Shown here piece after piece: positions 1 through 12,790 of a DNA stretch of 64,000 nt. Source of the stretch: Cymbidium sinense (lineage: Eukaryota; Streptophyta; Magnoliopsida; Asparagales; Orchidaceae). A model generated the notes under the pieces. The model made no database searches. It worked only from the letters and a program-made list of their open reading frames with translations, and was not told the DNA's origin. A program made the position numbers and the translations under genes. The stretch's first letter is position 1, and each line of letters begins with the position of its first letter. Location of the stretch: contig CM038215.1 of the NCBI GenBank assembly GCA_021442155.1, positions 277,748,413 to 277,812,412 on the forward strand. The letters run 5' to 3'.

Positions 1-1286
1 TAGAGAAGCAAGGAGCAAGCTTGTGGTTAATTTGATTGATATGAATAGAGCAGTACTTATGGAACAAAGAGTAGAAAAAAGTTAAATTATTTTACATGAA
101 ATGAAGAGCCAGTATATGTAGAGAATTACTTAGAAATAACTACTAGAAAAGAAATTTATTATACAAATCAATACCACATAAAATGACATTGAAGGGTGCT
201 ATGAAAGACATGATGTTAATATAAAAGTAGATATAATTGCTTTAGAGTGTGAGTAATTATCTATCAATGCATTCAATAGCTTGCTTTTATTAGAACCAAA
301 GAGTACTCATGGTGGCATACTTATGTTGATGATAGTTAATATGTTGTTAGGTTGATGATATGTATAACATTATTTAATATTTCTTTAATAGATATTAATA
401 TTTTTAATTTGCTTTAGGTAAAAGAATATGAAAGTTTCTACTTTTTTTGAGAAATTCAATGGAGCATAGTCGATGATGACATTTTGTTAGAATACCTAAT
501 AGTTCGAGGCTTAGAAGAGTCCTAAAAAGATGCATAAAACTTTTCTAGATAACAATGCCAACAAAAAAGTAGAAATATTTATAAAAGTGATCATTGCGAC
601 ATCACAAAATAACAAAAACCCATAAGGCTCGGCAAAGTCACCTATTGAGTTTTCTGATTACCACATGTTACTCTACAAGCTACAATGTGAATTTAGTGAA
701 ATTGACTATTAGAAGGAAAGAAATACAGTAAGGTCGACAAGTCATGTGGTGGTAGATGAGCATTAAAGAAAAACGTGATATTTTCTCAAATATTTTATTT
801 AATATTTTATATAAGAATTGTTTCATATAGCAATTTTTTTGCTTTTTATTGCTCATATAACAACTACCAAGGTATGTGCTAATGAGACAACTATAATTTA
901 CATACTTTCAACTATAATTTTTTGCAAGAATCAACTCTTATTTTACATAAACTCTTATTGAAAGAGCCTCTCACCTTCAAGTGCACAAATTGCTTCCAAC
1001 CACATTTGGAAACTCAAATATTTATGCAAGCAATTCTGAGCAAAGCCTTGTTGAAACCTTGCACTTAATTCAATTTGATTTTTACTAAAATTGATTTATA
1101 AGAAGTGTGCATTACAAATACATACCGTGCTTTGAACATTATGATTTTATCACGACAACTACTCTTATTTATAATCAGTGTGCAATGATATGAAGAAACC
1201 AGGAAGCATTAAGATTTTTGATTGCATCAAAAACCAGCAAAAGCTTGTTATGGTGGAGGACTCACAAGACTGATGAGACTCCGTAT
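1..1286 (+). pseudogene. 3' end of MULE (MuDR-type) transposase, copy A, cut by window edge
   Basis: Only the C-terminal coding tail and downstream sequence of a Mutator-like transposase are present. Bases 25-82 read LIDMNRAVLMEQRVEK, which matches the region of MULE transposases after the catalytic domain (the 'ESFNSWI...R' part). The same bases occur at 26,985-28,270, where the upstream transposase is also present, so the identity rests on that copy. Past about 100 the frame is broken by many stops. From about 780 onward no coding is visible; the sequence is AT-rich and conserved with 27,780-28,270 and 57,060-57,590. The gene lies left of the window or was truncated; this cannot be told from here. 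It is not functional. Confidence 0.6.
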
Positions 1287-1303
1287 TATTATGGATAATA
1301 AAG

Positions 1304-1351
<48 letters not shown>

Positions 1352-1899
1352 ACATAATGTTATAATAACATTATTCTTAATGTTATTATTCTAAACATTA
1401 TTATAATATAAATATTAGTTGTGTAACTTGTAACATAAATTAAATAAATACAAATAAATTAATTCATAACTTAAAATAATGGCTAGTAACGACTATAAAT
1501 CATAATTAAGTGATTTAATATTGAGCTCTCTTCCTTCACTTATATAGATGATAATGTGAGCTTGAGTGACATAATGAAATCTGAATATTCTCTCTTCCTT
1601 TCTCCATTCACAATTTTTCTTGTCATTCTTTTCATTTCATTTTTCGGGCAATAAGAGACACACGATTACTTCAAAGTTTTGCAGATCAATCGTGGTGCAT
1701 GCGCGATCAAGGCAAGAGGACGAGTTGTATCTCACGAGTAGAAAGAGAGACTATTTGGTGCACCCAAGGGTTAGTCTACTCTAAGTATAGTGTCACAACA
1801 TGTCTCAGGCTATTTCAATCTCACTACTTTTATTTCTATTTGCTTCGTTATGTTAAATTTATTTCTTAATTGCCAATTTAATTTCTTATAGTTCTAACA
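1287..1899 (+). mobile_element. Solo LTR of a Copia retrotransposon
   Basis: This segment matches the LTRs at 57,591-58,217 and 31,063-31,694 along its whole length and ends TTCTAACA, as they do. It is followed directly by CCTAT (1,900-1,904) and preceded by CGTAT (1,282-1,286), a 5-bp target-site duplication with one mismatch. The full element at 57,591 also has CCTAT just upstream, and the copy B LTR has CCTAT just downstream. No internal Copia sequence remains, so this is a solo LTR left by recombination between two LTRs. The first base is T but the second is A rather than G, a decayed TG end. The TATAAATA box seen in the other LTRs is altered here (TTATATAG at about 1,540). Confidence 0.85.
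1306..1348. repeat. (AT)n microsatellite inside the solo LTR
   Basis: A pure AT dinucleotide tract begins about 20 bases into the LTR. The LTRs at 28,271, 31,063 and 57,591 carry (AT)n tracts of different length at the same place, but the LTR at 63,745 does not. Confidence 0.95.
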
Positions 1900-2480
1900 C
1901 CTATGGTGTTTAGAAGTTAAGCAATTTGATTTCAATGCTTCATAATTATGTTAAAGAATATAGCGATTTCTACTCTCCATAGACTTGTCCCATCAGCTTG
2001 TTCTTAAAGCTCTGGACACCATTCTTTGTAGAGGCTTCAATCAAGCTAGCTAACTTAATGATTGAATGCAACAGATATTCAAATGCCAATTCTGTTTTGG
2101 ATTACGTTCATGTAATTATTATATTAATGTCAAAAATATACATTGTATTTTGTTGCAGTTTGCTTCCTTGTAATGATAATACTAATGTGTGCAAGGGTGG
2201 AGTTATAGTAGGGCACTAGGGGCTCATGCCCCCTACCCCAACAAAATCGCTCCACGTTAGCTAAATATCTTTCAATTAACCGACAGGTTCATCGACTCTC
2301 GACATCACGTTGAATAGAATCCACAATAGGAGGAAGAATTTTTTATGTTTTCTTGGTAAGTGGGAGCAAGATGAAGAGGGCGGGTTCTCTACTTTGCTTG
2401 TCGTTGTCCTTTTACCAATTGGTGCTATTGTTCATCTAGGTTATGGAGAGAAATTAATATTTTATTTATTACAATGAGAG
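1900..2480. repeat. Right flank of the Copia insertion, copy A, with a possible exon relic
   Basis: This flank repeats at 31,695-32,280. Bases 2,221-2,460 are richer in G+C than their surroundings. In copy B the matching part (31,980-32,165) is open for 61 codons and ends at TTG-GTAAGTG, a good-looking plant 5' splice site (here at about 2,354). That suggests a fragment of a host gene exon, but I do not recognise the protein and the copy A version is broken. No promoter or other signal is visible. Confidence 0.4.
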
Positions 2481-3600
2481 ACACATATTAACTTTACACA
2501 ATCAAATTTAATTAAACTTAAATAAATTTCATTTTTTATTTTAAATTGATTTATGTTATCTCATAAAAATTAAAAAATAATTTTTAGCTTCCCTCTCTTT
2601 CTACTATTATGTTATTTTAATATATTTCCAAAATAATAATAATAATAATAATAATATTGATGAAAATTACTAATCCTTTATTATTAATATTTTAATCAAT
2701 ATGTATTTAAAACAAAAGAGATCTATGCTATCCTTAATTTTTTTTAATTCATATAAAAACTAAAATTTAAAGTTTACTTTTAAATTTCAATCATTTTCAC
2801 CCATATAGTTGTTGCAAATAATAATTTCTTAAAAGTATTATAACTTACAATATATTAATAAATTGCAAATTATGATGCTTTTTTGTTAATAAAATGATAT
2901 ATGAAATACATCTCAACTATATCATAATAAATTTTTTTTCATTTAAATTTGAATATATATATATAACTTAAAATATATTTAGTATAATAATTTAGGTATA
3001 TAATTATTAAAAATATTTAAAATTTTGTCTTACTATCATAAAGCAAGCAATTTCTTATTATTTTATTTTAAAGTTCTTAATTTTTTTTTGCCATTTTTAT
3101 CAAAATAAATATTTAAATTATAATTATTTTATCTCTTCTATACTAAATGAGTTGACTCAAAATAATAAAATAAATCTCAAGTTCAAACTCCATAAATCAG
3201 TCAATCTGAAGTTGAAGTTAACGGTAATTTGAGATCGGCTTGACTCATTTACATCCCTAGCAGCAGGTTAAGCACTTTTTGAAGTTCTTAAAGGTTGTTT
3301 GGGATCACTTTTTTTTTTTTTTTACACTGTACACTCTAAGTTATACTTATAATAAATTTTACAAAGTCGAGCGCTCTTCGAAGTTGAGGACTAGCTTGAA
3401 ATCATCTTCAATAATATGATTTAGTTGAATAGTAATTATGTTGAGCATGAGCTTAAGGAAAAATTTCAAATAGTAATGACAAAAAAGAGTATTTGTGGTT
3501 CTTACGACATACAATTTTCACATCTTAACACCTGTTTGCAATTCAGAAGAACTACATATTAGGTCTTGCTATGTTGATTCAAACTTTATTGGAAATATCA
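2480..3600. repeat. AT-rich proximal flank of duplicated unit, copy A
   Basis: Non-coding, very AT-rich, with an (AAT)n run at about 2,630-2,655 and a poly-T run at about 3,309-3,323. It aligns with 32,280-33,790 and, from about 2,950, with 45,850-47,085. Copy A lacks roughly 0.5 kb that copies B and C carry between 'TTTGGGATCACTTT' and 'TACACTCTAAG'; the gap falls at the poly-T run. I see no gene. Confidence 0.7.
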
Positions 3601-4110
3601 GATAAGTAGAAAGATCATTGATGGATGATTATAATCATGTGATCATTGATAAATGATGATGATTGTGAGATTATAGATAGTCAAGCTATGGTTTGATAAA
3701 TGATTGGTGGAAATTTTTGTGATAGTGGTCAAATAATCATTAATGATAGTCGATATGAAGGTCAAAATGGTATGATTGTGATAGTCAAGCAATGATTTGA
3801 TTTGATGGTCATGTATGGGCAATCCAACAATGACAATCAAACCGTAATTGTCTAATAAAGGAGGTTAGGTAATAGTGGCCAAACAGTAGAAATCTAGTGA
3901 CAATTCAATGATAGAGGCTAACAATAGTGATTTAATGGTAGTGGTGGGGTGACATAGGTCAATTGATAGCAGTTTGATGATAGTAATAGTCCAACGATAG
4001 AGATTTGATTACGAATATCAAGCATCAATCATCTAATGGTTGTGGTCAGGTGGTGAAGGTGGAGTAATGGTGATTCAATAGTTATATTTGTGTGGCGGAC
4101 ATTCCACAAA
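3600..4110. repeat. 28-bp-type minisatellite, block A1
   Basis: Diverged tandem units rich in GATGGT, GATAGT and GTCAA motifs, for example 'TGATAGTGGTCAAATAATCA'. The same block, with the same order of variants, occurs at 33,790-34,310 and 49,430-49,900. The clearest array (48,580-48,960) has a period of 28-29 bases. The unit is not a multiple of three and stops occur in all frames, so it is not a repeat protein. Confidence 0.75.
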
Positions 4111-6949
4111 CTCCTAAGCTTTGTCCATTCTTTCATCTAACCCCAGATTATGTAGAGAATCAAATTTATTTATAAATTTTAAGAACAAAAATCTCTGTAA
4201 ATAAAACAAAATCTAAAACAATCTATTAAACTGCCTGAAGTGATCCTCATAATCATAAGAATACATAAGGTTGGATTTATTTTATTGTGATGCTTGATTT
4301 GATTATAAGCATACAAAGAGATCATTTAATTCCCTAATTAATATCCCTATGCCTTTAAGTATGCTTTATGTGCTTGACTGGGGCTTGTTTGGTATTAATG
4401 AGTTCATCATATGGAAATGTTCGATTAAACTACAAGTTTGCTAAAATCAAAATTTGGATAATTTTGAATTTAATTTGGAAAGTTTTAACTCTAACATTTC
4501 TCGAGATTCATGACTAATCAAATTAATTTTGACAGAACATATCAAATATAAATTGTGCTATGTTTTCTCAATTCAAAATTTAAGCTTTTAAATTGAGACG
4601 AAATTAAGTGATACAAATTTGATATTTTATTTGTTTATAACATATTCTTGAGTTGGTACATGATATATTTGAAATACTAATATGATAAATTTGATCATCG
4701 TTGCTCAAAAGATGTCATGTCTCATGAACCTCCTCTACTAACTTGGGTTAACTTTGGTTAGCCTTAAGGACAAGTACTCTTACCCGAACGACTTTTGGTG
4801 ACTTCACCTTAATAGTGAGCTTGACATCTCTTAAGCGATTTTCATAAATCACGTGCTCTTAAATGGTCAACTAATCTTAAAAATACAATTTATATTTATC
4901 AATGATAAGGATTAGATCGTGCCTCCATGAAGCTTAGGTGTACAAAGATTCATATGATTTTAATCATAATTCTCTCAACTGAATAGCAAAAAAAAAATTA
5001 TTCCCTTGCTACAAGATAAGCTTGTTTTCATCATTCGAAGTTGTGACTCAAACAACAAACAACATAAAATATGAAAAATGGTATATATTTTAGCCTAGAA
5101 ATGTAATGTATTTTTTATCTAAACTTCTTTACTTTTTATTTTTCCTCCCTATATCAATTAGAAGGCAAGACACTTTAACTGATAATATGTATGAGGTTGA
5201 CTTAATTAATCAATGATATGGCTTATAAATACAAGAATAAAACCTCAAGACATTCTATGAAGATTTTGTAGAACCAATAATTTTATAGCTTGATGATGGG
5301 AAATTTATTACCCATATGTCGTGCTTCTCATAGTAGCTCTTATTAGTCTGAGAATTATTATCATGGTGGAGGCTCAACAATCAAGGAAGACACCCATTAA
5401 ACTGTCATTGTGCAGTAACCCATCTACGAATCAATGTTGTAGGGGATAACACAAGAAAAGCCAAGCTTCCCTTAGAGTTATGCCATTAAATTGAATATAT
5501 ATCATCTATTTATACATCTTAGAAGAAAATAATAAAGATGATTTATGTTCTAAAGCTAATTTAACATTGTTGTTTGTTGCTTTGTATCTTTACAAAAAAA
5601 ATGTACTGTGAAATTACAAGAGTTTTTCTTATTTGGTATATTCATGTATGATGGATGTATATCATAATATTAACTTTTAAAAGTATGATACATATATTTT
5701 GGTTATTCTAATGTGCCTATATTATTTTTCAGAAAATCTTTTATGAATCATATTTGAGCATAAGAATTAGTAAATTTTAATTTTAATTTTAGTTAAATAA
5801 TCAACTTTTTTCATTATTATTTCTAAAGGTCCCTCATAAATATGCAATTATCTATTTAAGAATATAAATATATTAGTAATATGGCATAAAACATTTGAGC
5901 AAAAATCAAAATCTATATTTATTTAAAATTAATAAGATATTAATGGCCTAAATTGGCTCTTCTTGCTCTTGTGCAGTCCAACCGAGCATCATTAGTCAAA
6001 TCTACTTGATCGTTAGGTTGGTCTCTTTTTAATCTACATGCATTTGCTTGCTCTTTCATGATAGCTACTTGTCACTAGTATCCTTTCCCCTTGTGTTTAT
6101 AAGATGTTAAGCCTTAATGAAATTTTGAGTTGCTCTCTACTTTGACATCTAATATGTTTCTTGAACTTCATCCTCTACTTCTTAAGCCATATTTCTATCA
6201 TTAGCCTCAACTCTAACCTATGTAAGTTGAGATCAATCTCTTACTTTCCAAGCTCCATCTTAGATTTATTGAGATAATGTGCTCATGGTTGTCAACCCAT
6301 CTTTGCCTGCTCCTTAATCAATGCATTCTGCTATATTTACCATTGACCTTATTCCACTTTCTTTGATTGTCACTTGCCAGTGATGATTTTTGTCTTCAAA
6401 GAAAATCCCAAATCACCCTTGCATGTTTCAAATTAGTCCTCTACTCTAGATTTGAAGATGTCTTTGTCCTTAGGGAATGCCTCTTTGTTCCAAAATCTTA
6501 TTGACAATCAACAATCCCTATTTTTTTTTAAGAATTACATGAAATAAATGTAGTTTTTTGTTCGTGAAGATCAAATTGTGTTAGTACTTCTAGAAAGTGT
6601 ATTAAGGAAGTTGATATCCTTCTTAGAGTCTTGTTGATGGAAAATTCCTCAATAGGATACTTTCATTGCAAGTTCTTATTAATTTTTTAGATATGTTTCT
6701 CAAGGTGTAGGAATATTTTAAACCTCAAAAGTATTTTGGTTATCTTTGAAAAGATAAAAGATTATTGGATATATTTGTATCTAAGACTTAAAAATAGATA
6801 GGTTTCCTCATAAGGATTAACAATGGTCATCTAACCATGATATATTTTGGAATGTCCAATCTCACCCATGTAAATAGAATTTTCTCATCTCGGGCACTTA
6901 TTTAATAAAGGGGCGCTTTATTTGTTGAATTTAGTAAAATAAAGTAAAT
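4111..6949. repeat. Non-coding spacer of the duplicated unit, copy A, left half
   Basis: AT-rich sequence with no credible gene on either strand; the short ORFs are broken or absent in the other copies. It aligns with 34,311-37,360 in copy B and, up to about 5,320, with 49,900-51,355 in copy C. Relative to B and C, copy A has lost about 210 bases after 4,683 ('ATATGATAAATTTGATCATCG'). The part from 4,110 to 5,090 also resembles 12,790-13,900, an older internal duplication. Confidence 0.7.
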
Positions 6950-7520
6950 ATAGAGATTTTAAATTTTTTGGGTGTTTGAATTACTACAAAGTAAAACTCA
7001 AGGCATTTGTAGTGTATTTGAAATGATTTGAAAGGGTAATTTGTGGTGCAGGGCAAATTTCAAATACATCAATTAGTATAAAGTGATGATGCGATGCTAT
7101 GATCTTGCCACTCGTCGAACCACACCGTTCGACCACAACCATCGACTATCGCAAGTGATCATCATACTACCCACCACCATTGCTTGCTGGCCCCCCGCCG
7201 ACCACCATTTCCACCACTAATCACCGTTGACTACCGCACCCGATCAACCACACGCCTTCACGCACCACCTCCACCACTATTTACATGCCGACTTTGTTGC
7301 CACCGCTAATCACCACCCACTACTAGTCCCAACCCCACCCGATCGCTACCAAATACATTACATTTACCACACTTTACCAAACTAGCAAAAAAAAAACCCC
7401 GATATTTGTAGAATTTTTTATTGAATAATTTAGAATAATCCAAATACATTACATTCACTTTATACTACATTTCTTTCTCACTGTATTCCATTTTCACCCA
7501 ATGGAACATTCTAACATGCA
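6950..7520. mobile_element. Possible MITE-like insertion with a CACC-rich core, copy A
   Basis: The ends contain motifs such as AATACATTACATTCACTTTA and GTGTTTGAATTACTAC, similar in style to the short TIR element at 62,505-63,549 (AATACAGTG, TAAAGTGAATACAGTG). Between them lies a C-rich island (7,080-7,370). The inverted-repeat match between the ends is weak and no target-site duplication was found, so the mobile-element call is tentative. It is repeated in copy B (37,350-37,930) and falls inside the spacer deletion of copy C. Confidence 0.35.
7080..7370. repeat. CACC-rich degenerate tandem array, copy A
   Basis: A local rise in G+C made of degenerate units such as 'CCACCACTAATCACCGTTGA', repeating about every 27 bases. 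Read on the other strand, the units (GGTGGTC, GATGGTGG, AGTCAACGG) resemble the GATGGTGGTC minisatellite found elsewhere in the window. The copy B version lies at 37,490-37,770. No protein is encoded. Confidence 0.5.
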
Positions 7521-10500
7521 TTAAAAAGACAACACTTTTTGAATTAGCTTCATTATTGAATAAACAACAACATACAAATCTTTCTATTACAACTTTTCCT
7601 GGACCTTTCATTGAAAGATTTTAGTGGAAATGAAAGTGAATGCACCCAACAATTCATTAGCATAAAAAAAACTTGAATGAATATAAAAAAAATCCTACAT
7701 TTATGTAGTAATTATTAGTTATTTGGACATAAGAATTTCATGTGTATGTTTTTAAAAATCCTATTTCTAACAATTTTTGTGACTTAGAAATCTAAAATTG
7801 GCCCAATTAAACTTTAGATTTTAAGTGGTTCTACAAATATGGCTACTTCATTATCTTCATCGATATTTTCAACCCTACCACCAACTTTCAAATCAATATA
7901 ATAAGTTACCTAGTCCTCTTAACTAAATGATCCTTATATTTATAAGGGTGATTTCTTTATAGAGGTTGTTCCACATTCTACTTCTTCTCTAAACAAATAA
8001 AATTCAATACACTTGTTGTTGTTAATCAAATTGTTCAAAATTTCTTCACAAGTGCTTAAATTGATCAAAATTTCATCACTAAAAAGTTCATATAAAGGAT
8101 GATCTCTCCATTAGTTTTAGAATTTCCTTAAGGATAATAAAAGATACCATGCATGAAGGAGTCTTATCTAGTGTTCCTTTTCCAAGGGTTGTAAAATATG
8201 AATACTTTGTCACTACTTTTTGACTAGAGCTAATTATGTGTCACTTTTTGATATATTTAACTTTTATTACTTTTGTTTCTTTTTAGTTGGGGAAATTTTC
8301 CATTTTCTATATTTTTCATTCTAAAAATTAAAATTATTTTCTTTCACCTTAAGAAAACTATTCCTAAATTATATTATTAAGCACCATTAATATATAAATA
8401 ATAAACTTCGTGTAATTGGTGCCATTCCTTCTAGTTTATTAGAAGAACTTGCTAGCGAAACCTTTCTCAAATTAAGAGATATCATTAACACTTCATAGCA
8501 ATAGCCCAATAGTAACACTAAGGTCCAATTACTCCCATCTTTAGTTTTGATCATATAAGAATATGTTAACTCTATAGATTTGATGGTGAAGAACATGTGA
8601 TTACTAGATCTAATGGCTTTAAGTGATCTATGCGGTGGCATTGCTCCCAAGGTTTGAAACATGGTTGACTTAATTGATCAATGTATTCAAGAATTGATTG
8701 AAAGCTTCTGAATGTTTAAATATGATTTCAAACATTTAAGGAAAAATCAAGATTTTTTGAGTTTTAGGAGTCAAAAGTGTGTAGGTTACTTAGGTGTATT
8801 TTTTTTTACAATTTTGGTACTCACATGCACTAAAATTATTTAATTCTCTAAATTTTAAGAATGTTAATTTTAACTTGAAAATAGAACTTGAATTTTGTTG
8901 ACAAAATGACAAACAAACTTTATTTGAATACAAATAAAAAATATATTCAATAAATATAATTGTTTATTTCAAATAGATTTGGAGTGATATTTCAAATCAT
9001 TTTCATGCTATTGTTCATATAAATCTAATAAATGTATCTTAATTTACATGATATGTTTTAATCTTTAAAATCCTTCATTAAAACTCATTTTCTTGTGCAA
9101 TACCTAAGAGGATCAAGTTAGCTCTAGTTTTGTATATGGGTCCCCTCAAACACAAAATTTATTTGGAACCCAACTTCAAATTACAATCTACTAAGTTGTA
9201 TTGTCGACTTATTAAGCTTTTAATGAACGACTATAAAACTATATGTATAGCTTACATTTGAAGGCCGCTAAATTAGTAGTTATGGGAAATTCTAAGAAAA
9301 CTAAGAAAACTTCTAACACCTCTTTAATAGCTAATTTTATTTTCTAAATTATGAATTTTTTTTTAATATAGGTTCTAAACTAATTCAAATTCTTATATCT
9401 CCCAAGCAAAAAATTCAAATAAAATAGTGTCCAATCTTAAACTATCCTTTAAAACTTTCTACAACATTTTAAAAACTTGAAATAGATCTCACTTTAGTGT
9501 GAGATCTCATTTTGCATTGAAGGTTCCTTCCAACTCTCCCCTTGTCATAATAAGAGGAAGTAATAGCGTCAACATTTCTTATAAGCCTAACACATAAGGA
9601 GACCATTATTAAGCCTAGCAAAACCAATGTTGATTTTGCCTTGGAAAAGAAGATGTTAAAGAGTGCTCTTCTTTAAGTTTTATTTCCTCTCTTAATTTAT
9701 CATGTGGGATATCAATAATATATTTTCAAGAGAACTTATAATACCATCAAGCCAACAAATTTCAGAACTTCCTTATGGGTTTCATTTGAAGAATTAAAAA
9801 AATTCTCTTTATGGCCTTTTGGCAAGTGGGTATGAGCAAGTTGTGCTTAAGATTATATCAAAATATTAGGTGCAAGAGGTGGTCACATAATTGAAGAATA
9901 TACATAAGAGTTAAACATGCATGCATGTTGTTGAATCAAAGAGATCCTAACATATGAATAGGCCAATACATAGGAGACACTCACTACAGGGAAAAGAAGA
10001 TTTTTCCATTGAATTATCACTATAAAAAATTTCTTATTCCTCATTCTGATCCTACTTTTCCTTAGCCACTTGGCCCTCTAGTGAAAGGTTTTTGTTGGCT
10101 CCCTTCATCTTTCTAATTTGGTATGTTTTTTTTTCTAATATTTCTTCAAATTATTAAATTTCCTAAAAAAATGCATGTTTCCCTATTAAAATGTTATTTT
10201 ATAAATCAGATTCATACTTGAAAATTTTTTTTTTTTTGGTTTGAAAGAATCTAATAGGACAAAATGTATATGAAAAAGATAAGGTGATTCTTAATTATAA
10301 GTTTTATTTGGTTGTTTGAAGGAATTTAAAGAGAGGAAATGTTAAGGCTACGCTTGGTTTAATTAAATTGTGAGAGATCAAACTAAATGGAAAGAAAAAT
10401 ATTAAGATTAAATTATTTTTACCCACTTGTTTAATTAAAATAAAATTAAGCAACTTTTTTTATTTCATTATAAAAATTTTGAGAAGGCGTGTATGAGATA

Positions 10501-11040
10501 ACAATGATCGCAAATAGTTTTCCTCACATATTGTATTATTGTTGTACAATATGCTAAACTTCATTTCAAAATGATCGGACTCCCTAATATATAGCTATGA
10601 ATTATTATTTTAATTAATAGTACTCAACTTAAGAATATTTATAAATGATTTCTTCTTATTTTTTGAAATAAATTAGAGAAGTGCATTTTGATAATGAATA
10701 TTGTTGCATGGTAGGATATTCATGCTAATAGAAAAAAATGTTTAACATTTTAGCTTTGTATGATAAGCCATCTTACACATAAATAAAAGAAGAATTGTAA
10801 GCAACACAAGAGTTTTTACATTGAAATAAAGGCCCAAAAAGAAAAAAACACCATATGACTTACCCTAATTAAATTGATTTAACTAGTATATGTCGTTAGT
10901 TACTAATGATGCTATTCTTCATAATTGAGAAAGGTAGATAATGGATTCTATGATAGAATTTATGAGAATCTCGAGGAATTAGAATTGCCTTCAAAAATCA
11001 TTTATGATCTGTTGATTATTCTTCTTTAAGGAGATGAGAG
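7521..11040. repeat. Non-coding spacer of the duplicated unit, copy A, right half
   Basis: AT-rich, with no gene that survives comparison between copies. It aligns with 37,930-41,430 in copy B and, from about 8,905, with 51,360-53,703 in copy C. Bases 9,900-11,000 also resemble 47,540-48,290 at greater divergence, marking an older duplication. Copy B lacks about 170 bases corresponding to 9,125-9,290. Confidence 0.7.
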
Positions 11041-11329
11041 AGAGAAAGAAATTCAAGATAAACTTCAATTTTACATCAAGAGTAGTCATTGATGTTGTAC
11101 ATCAATCTTATTATAGAAGTCATGAATAAATGTTCTTGGTGTCGTCAAGTGGCAAAATAGGACGGTGTTGATGTTGTTTTCCACATCATTCATCAATCTT
11201 ATAAGTGATGAAATATGTCAACGATGTGCATTTGCTTCATAGGCCATGGTATTTTTTGATGGTATACATCAATATTATAAGAAATGGAAAGTAATAAAGG
11301 TACTAGGCATCAAAAGATAGTTGTTAGGA

Positions 11330-12790
11330 GTCCATAGTTGGTGCTACAAGAATATTATAATTGGATAATATTGATTAAAAGACCATAGTCAAGTGATAAT
11401 GGTTAGATAACTATGGTCTGATGATGTGTTGGGAGACTATACTTAGTGGCGATGGTCGGGATATCGTAATCAGCTATGGTGGTCAAAATATCATAGGCAA
11501 GTGATAATGGTTGAAAGAATGTAATCATGTGGCAATGGTTAGATGACCTAAATTGGTGATAATGGTCAAATAACTGTAATAAAGTGACAGTGATTGAGTG
11601 TTCATAATCAGGCAATGTTGATTAAAAATAATAATTTGTGAAAATAGTAAGGCGACTATAAAGAGAAATTGATGGTTTGGAAATCATTGGTGAGCAATGG
11701 CAGTTTAAGTGATTGTAATGACAGAGGCCAAGAAATTATAGTCAAACTATGTTAGTTGGGAAATCGTAAGTAGAAGATAGTAATCATGAGACTGCAATTT
11801 GGCAACAATGGTTGAACGACCATATTGGGTGTCGATAGAAAAGTAACTATAGTCAAGAAATGATTGTTCCACCATTCAAAAAATCATAAATAAATAATGA
11901 TGGTCCGATTGTAACTTGACAATGGAGGATATAGTGACCATAATTAGGTAATGGTTGTTTTGTGATCATAGTTAGGTGATAATGAGTAGCGTAATCACGC
12001 AATGATGTTGAGAGTAGTAAATGAGTGATGGTGGTTTAGAAATCATAGTTAATTCACGCTGGTCGAGAGACCATAATCGAGCGATGGTGTTAAAGTGATC
12101 ATACTCAAGTAAATGTGGCCACTATAGTCAAGAAATGATGGTATGAAGATAATAGTTTGGAGTTGATGATCAAATGAATGTAGTTAGGCAATGGTGATCC
12201 AATCACCATAATCTAGCACTATAGTCAAGAGATCTAGTCAAGTACTAGTGGTTAGCAATTATAATCAGTGAGGGGTAGTTAGGAGATTATAGATGGGTTA
12301 TAATGGTAGGAAAATCATAAAATGGCAACTATAATTCATCTCTTTGGGGAGTGATGAGGACTAGGAGACCATAAATGATCAAATTGTACTTTTATGATAA
12401 TTGTCAGATGGAAATAATGTGATTATAGATGTCAAACAATAGTAATTTGATGTTGGCAACTTGATGATGGTGAAGGTCAACCAACGGTCTAATGGTGCTA
12501 ATCAAGCGATGATTTGACGATGATTGTCATGCAATAGTGGTCCAATAATGTCAGTCAAGCCACAATTAGCTAACAATAAGGGTTGAGTGATAGTGTTCAA
12601 ATGATGGAAATCAAGAAATGGTCCTGTTGAATGTCGCATCGAAGTTTAATTGAAGTAATGAGATGTTGAGTAATGACCCTAACGCCAATGGTGGGATAGT
12701 AGAATTATAACAATGATGGTTTGATCATGGTGATCAAGCATTCGCTCAATGACCGGAGTTAATTCAATCTAATGCCGATCGAGGTCCCAT
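11330..12790. repeat. 28-bp-type minisatellite, block A2
   Basis: About 1.4 kb of degenerate tandem units built on ATCATAGT-(A/C)AAG-(T/C)GATGGTGGTC-type motifs, for example 'GATGGTGGTTTAGAAATCAT' around 12,026. The right two-thirds aligns with block C2 (54,750-55,850). Copy B has only its first few units before the gypsy element interrupts at 41,753. Short ORFs in it, such as 11,403-11,615 on the minus strand, are chance readings. Confidence 0.8.

Noticed and set aside
8387..8662. 91-residue minus-strand ORF
   Set aside because: Broken by several small differences in copy B (38,870-39,120) and deleted in copy C; no domain recognised.
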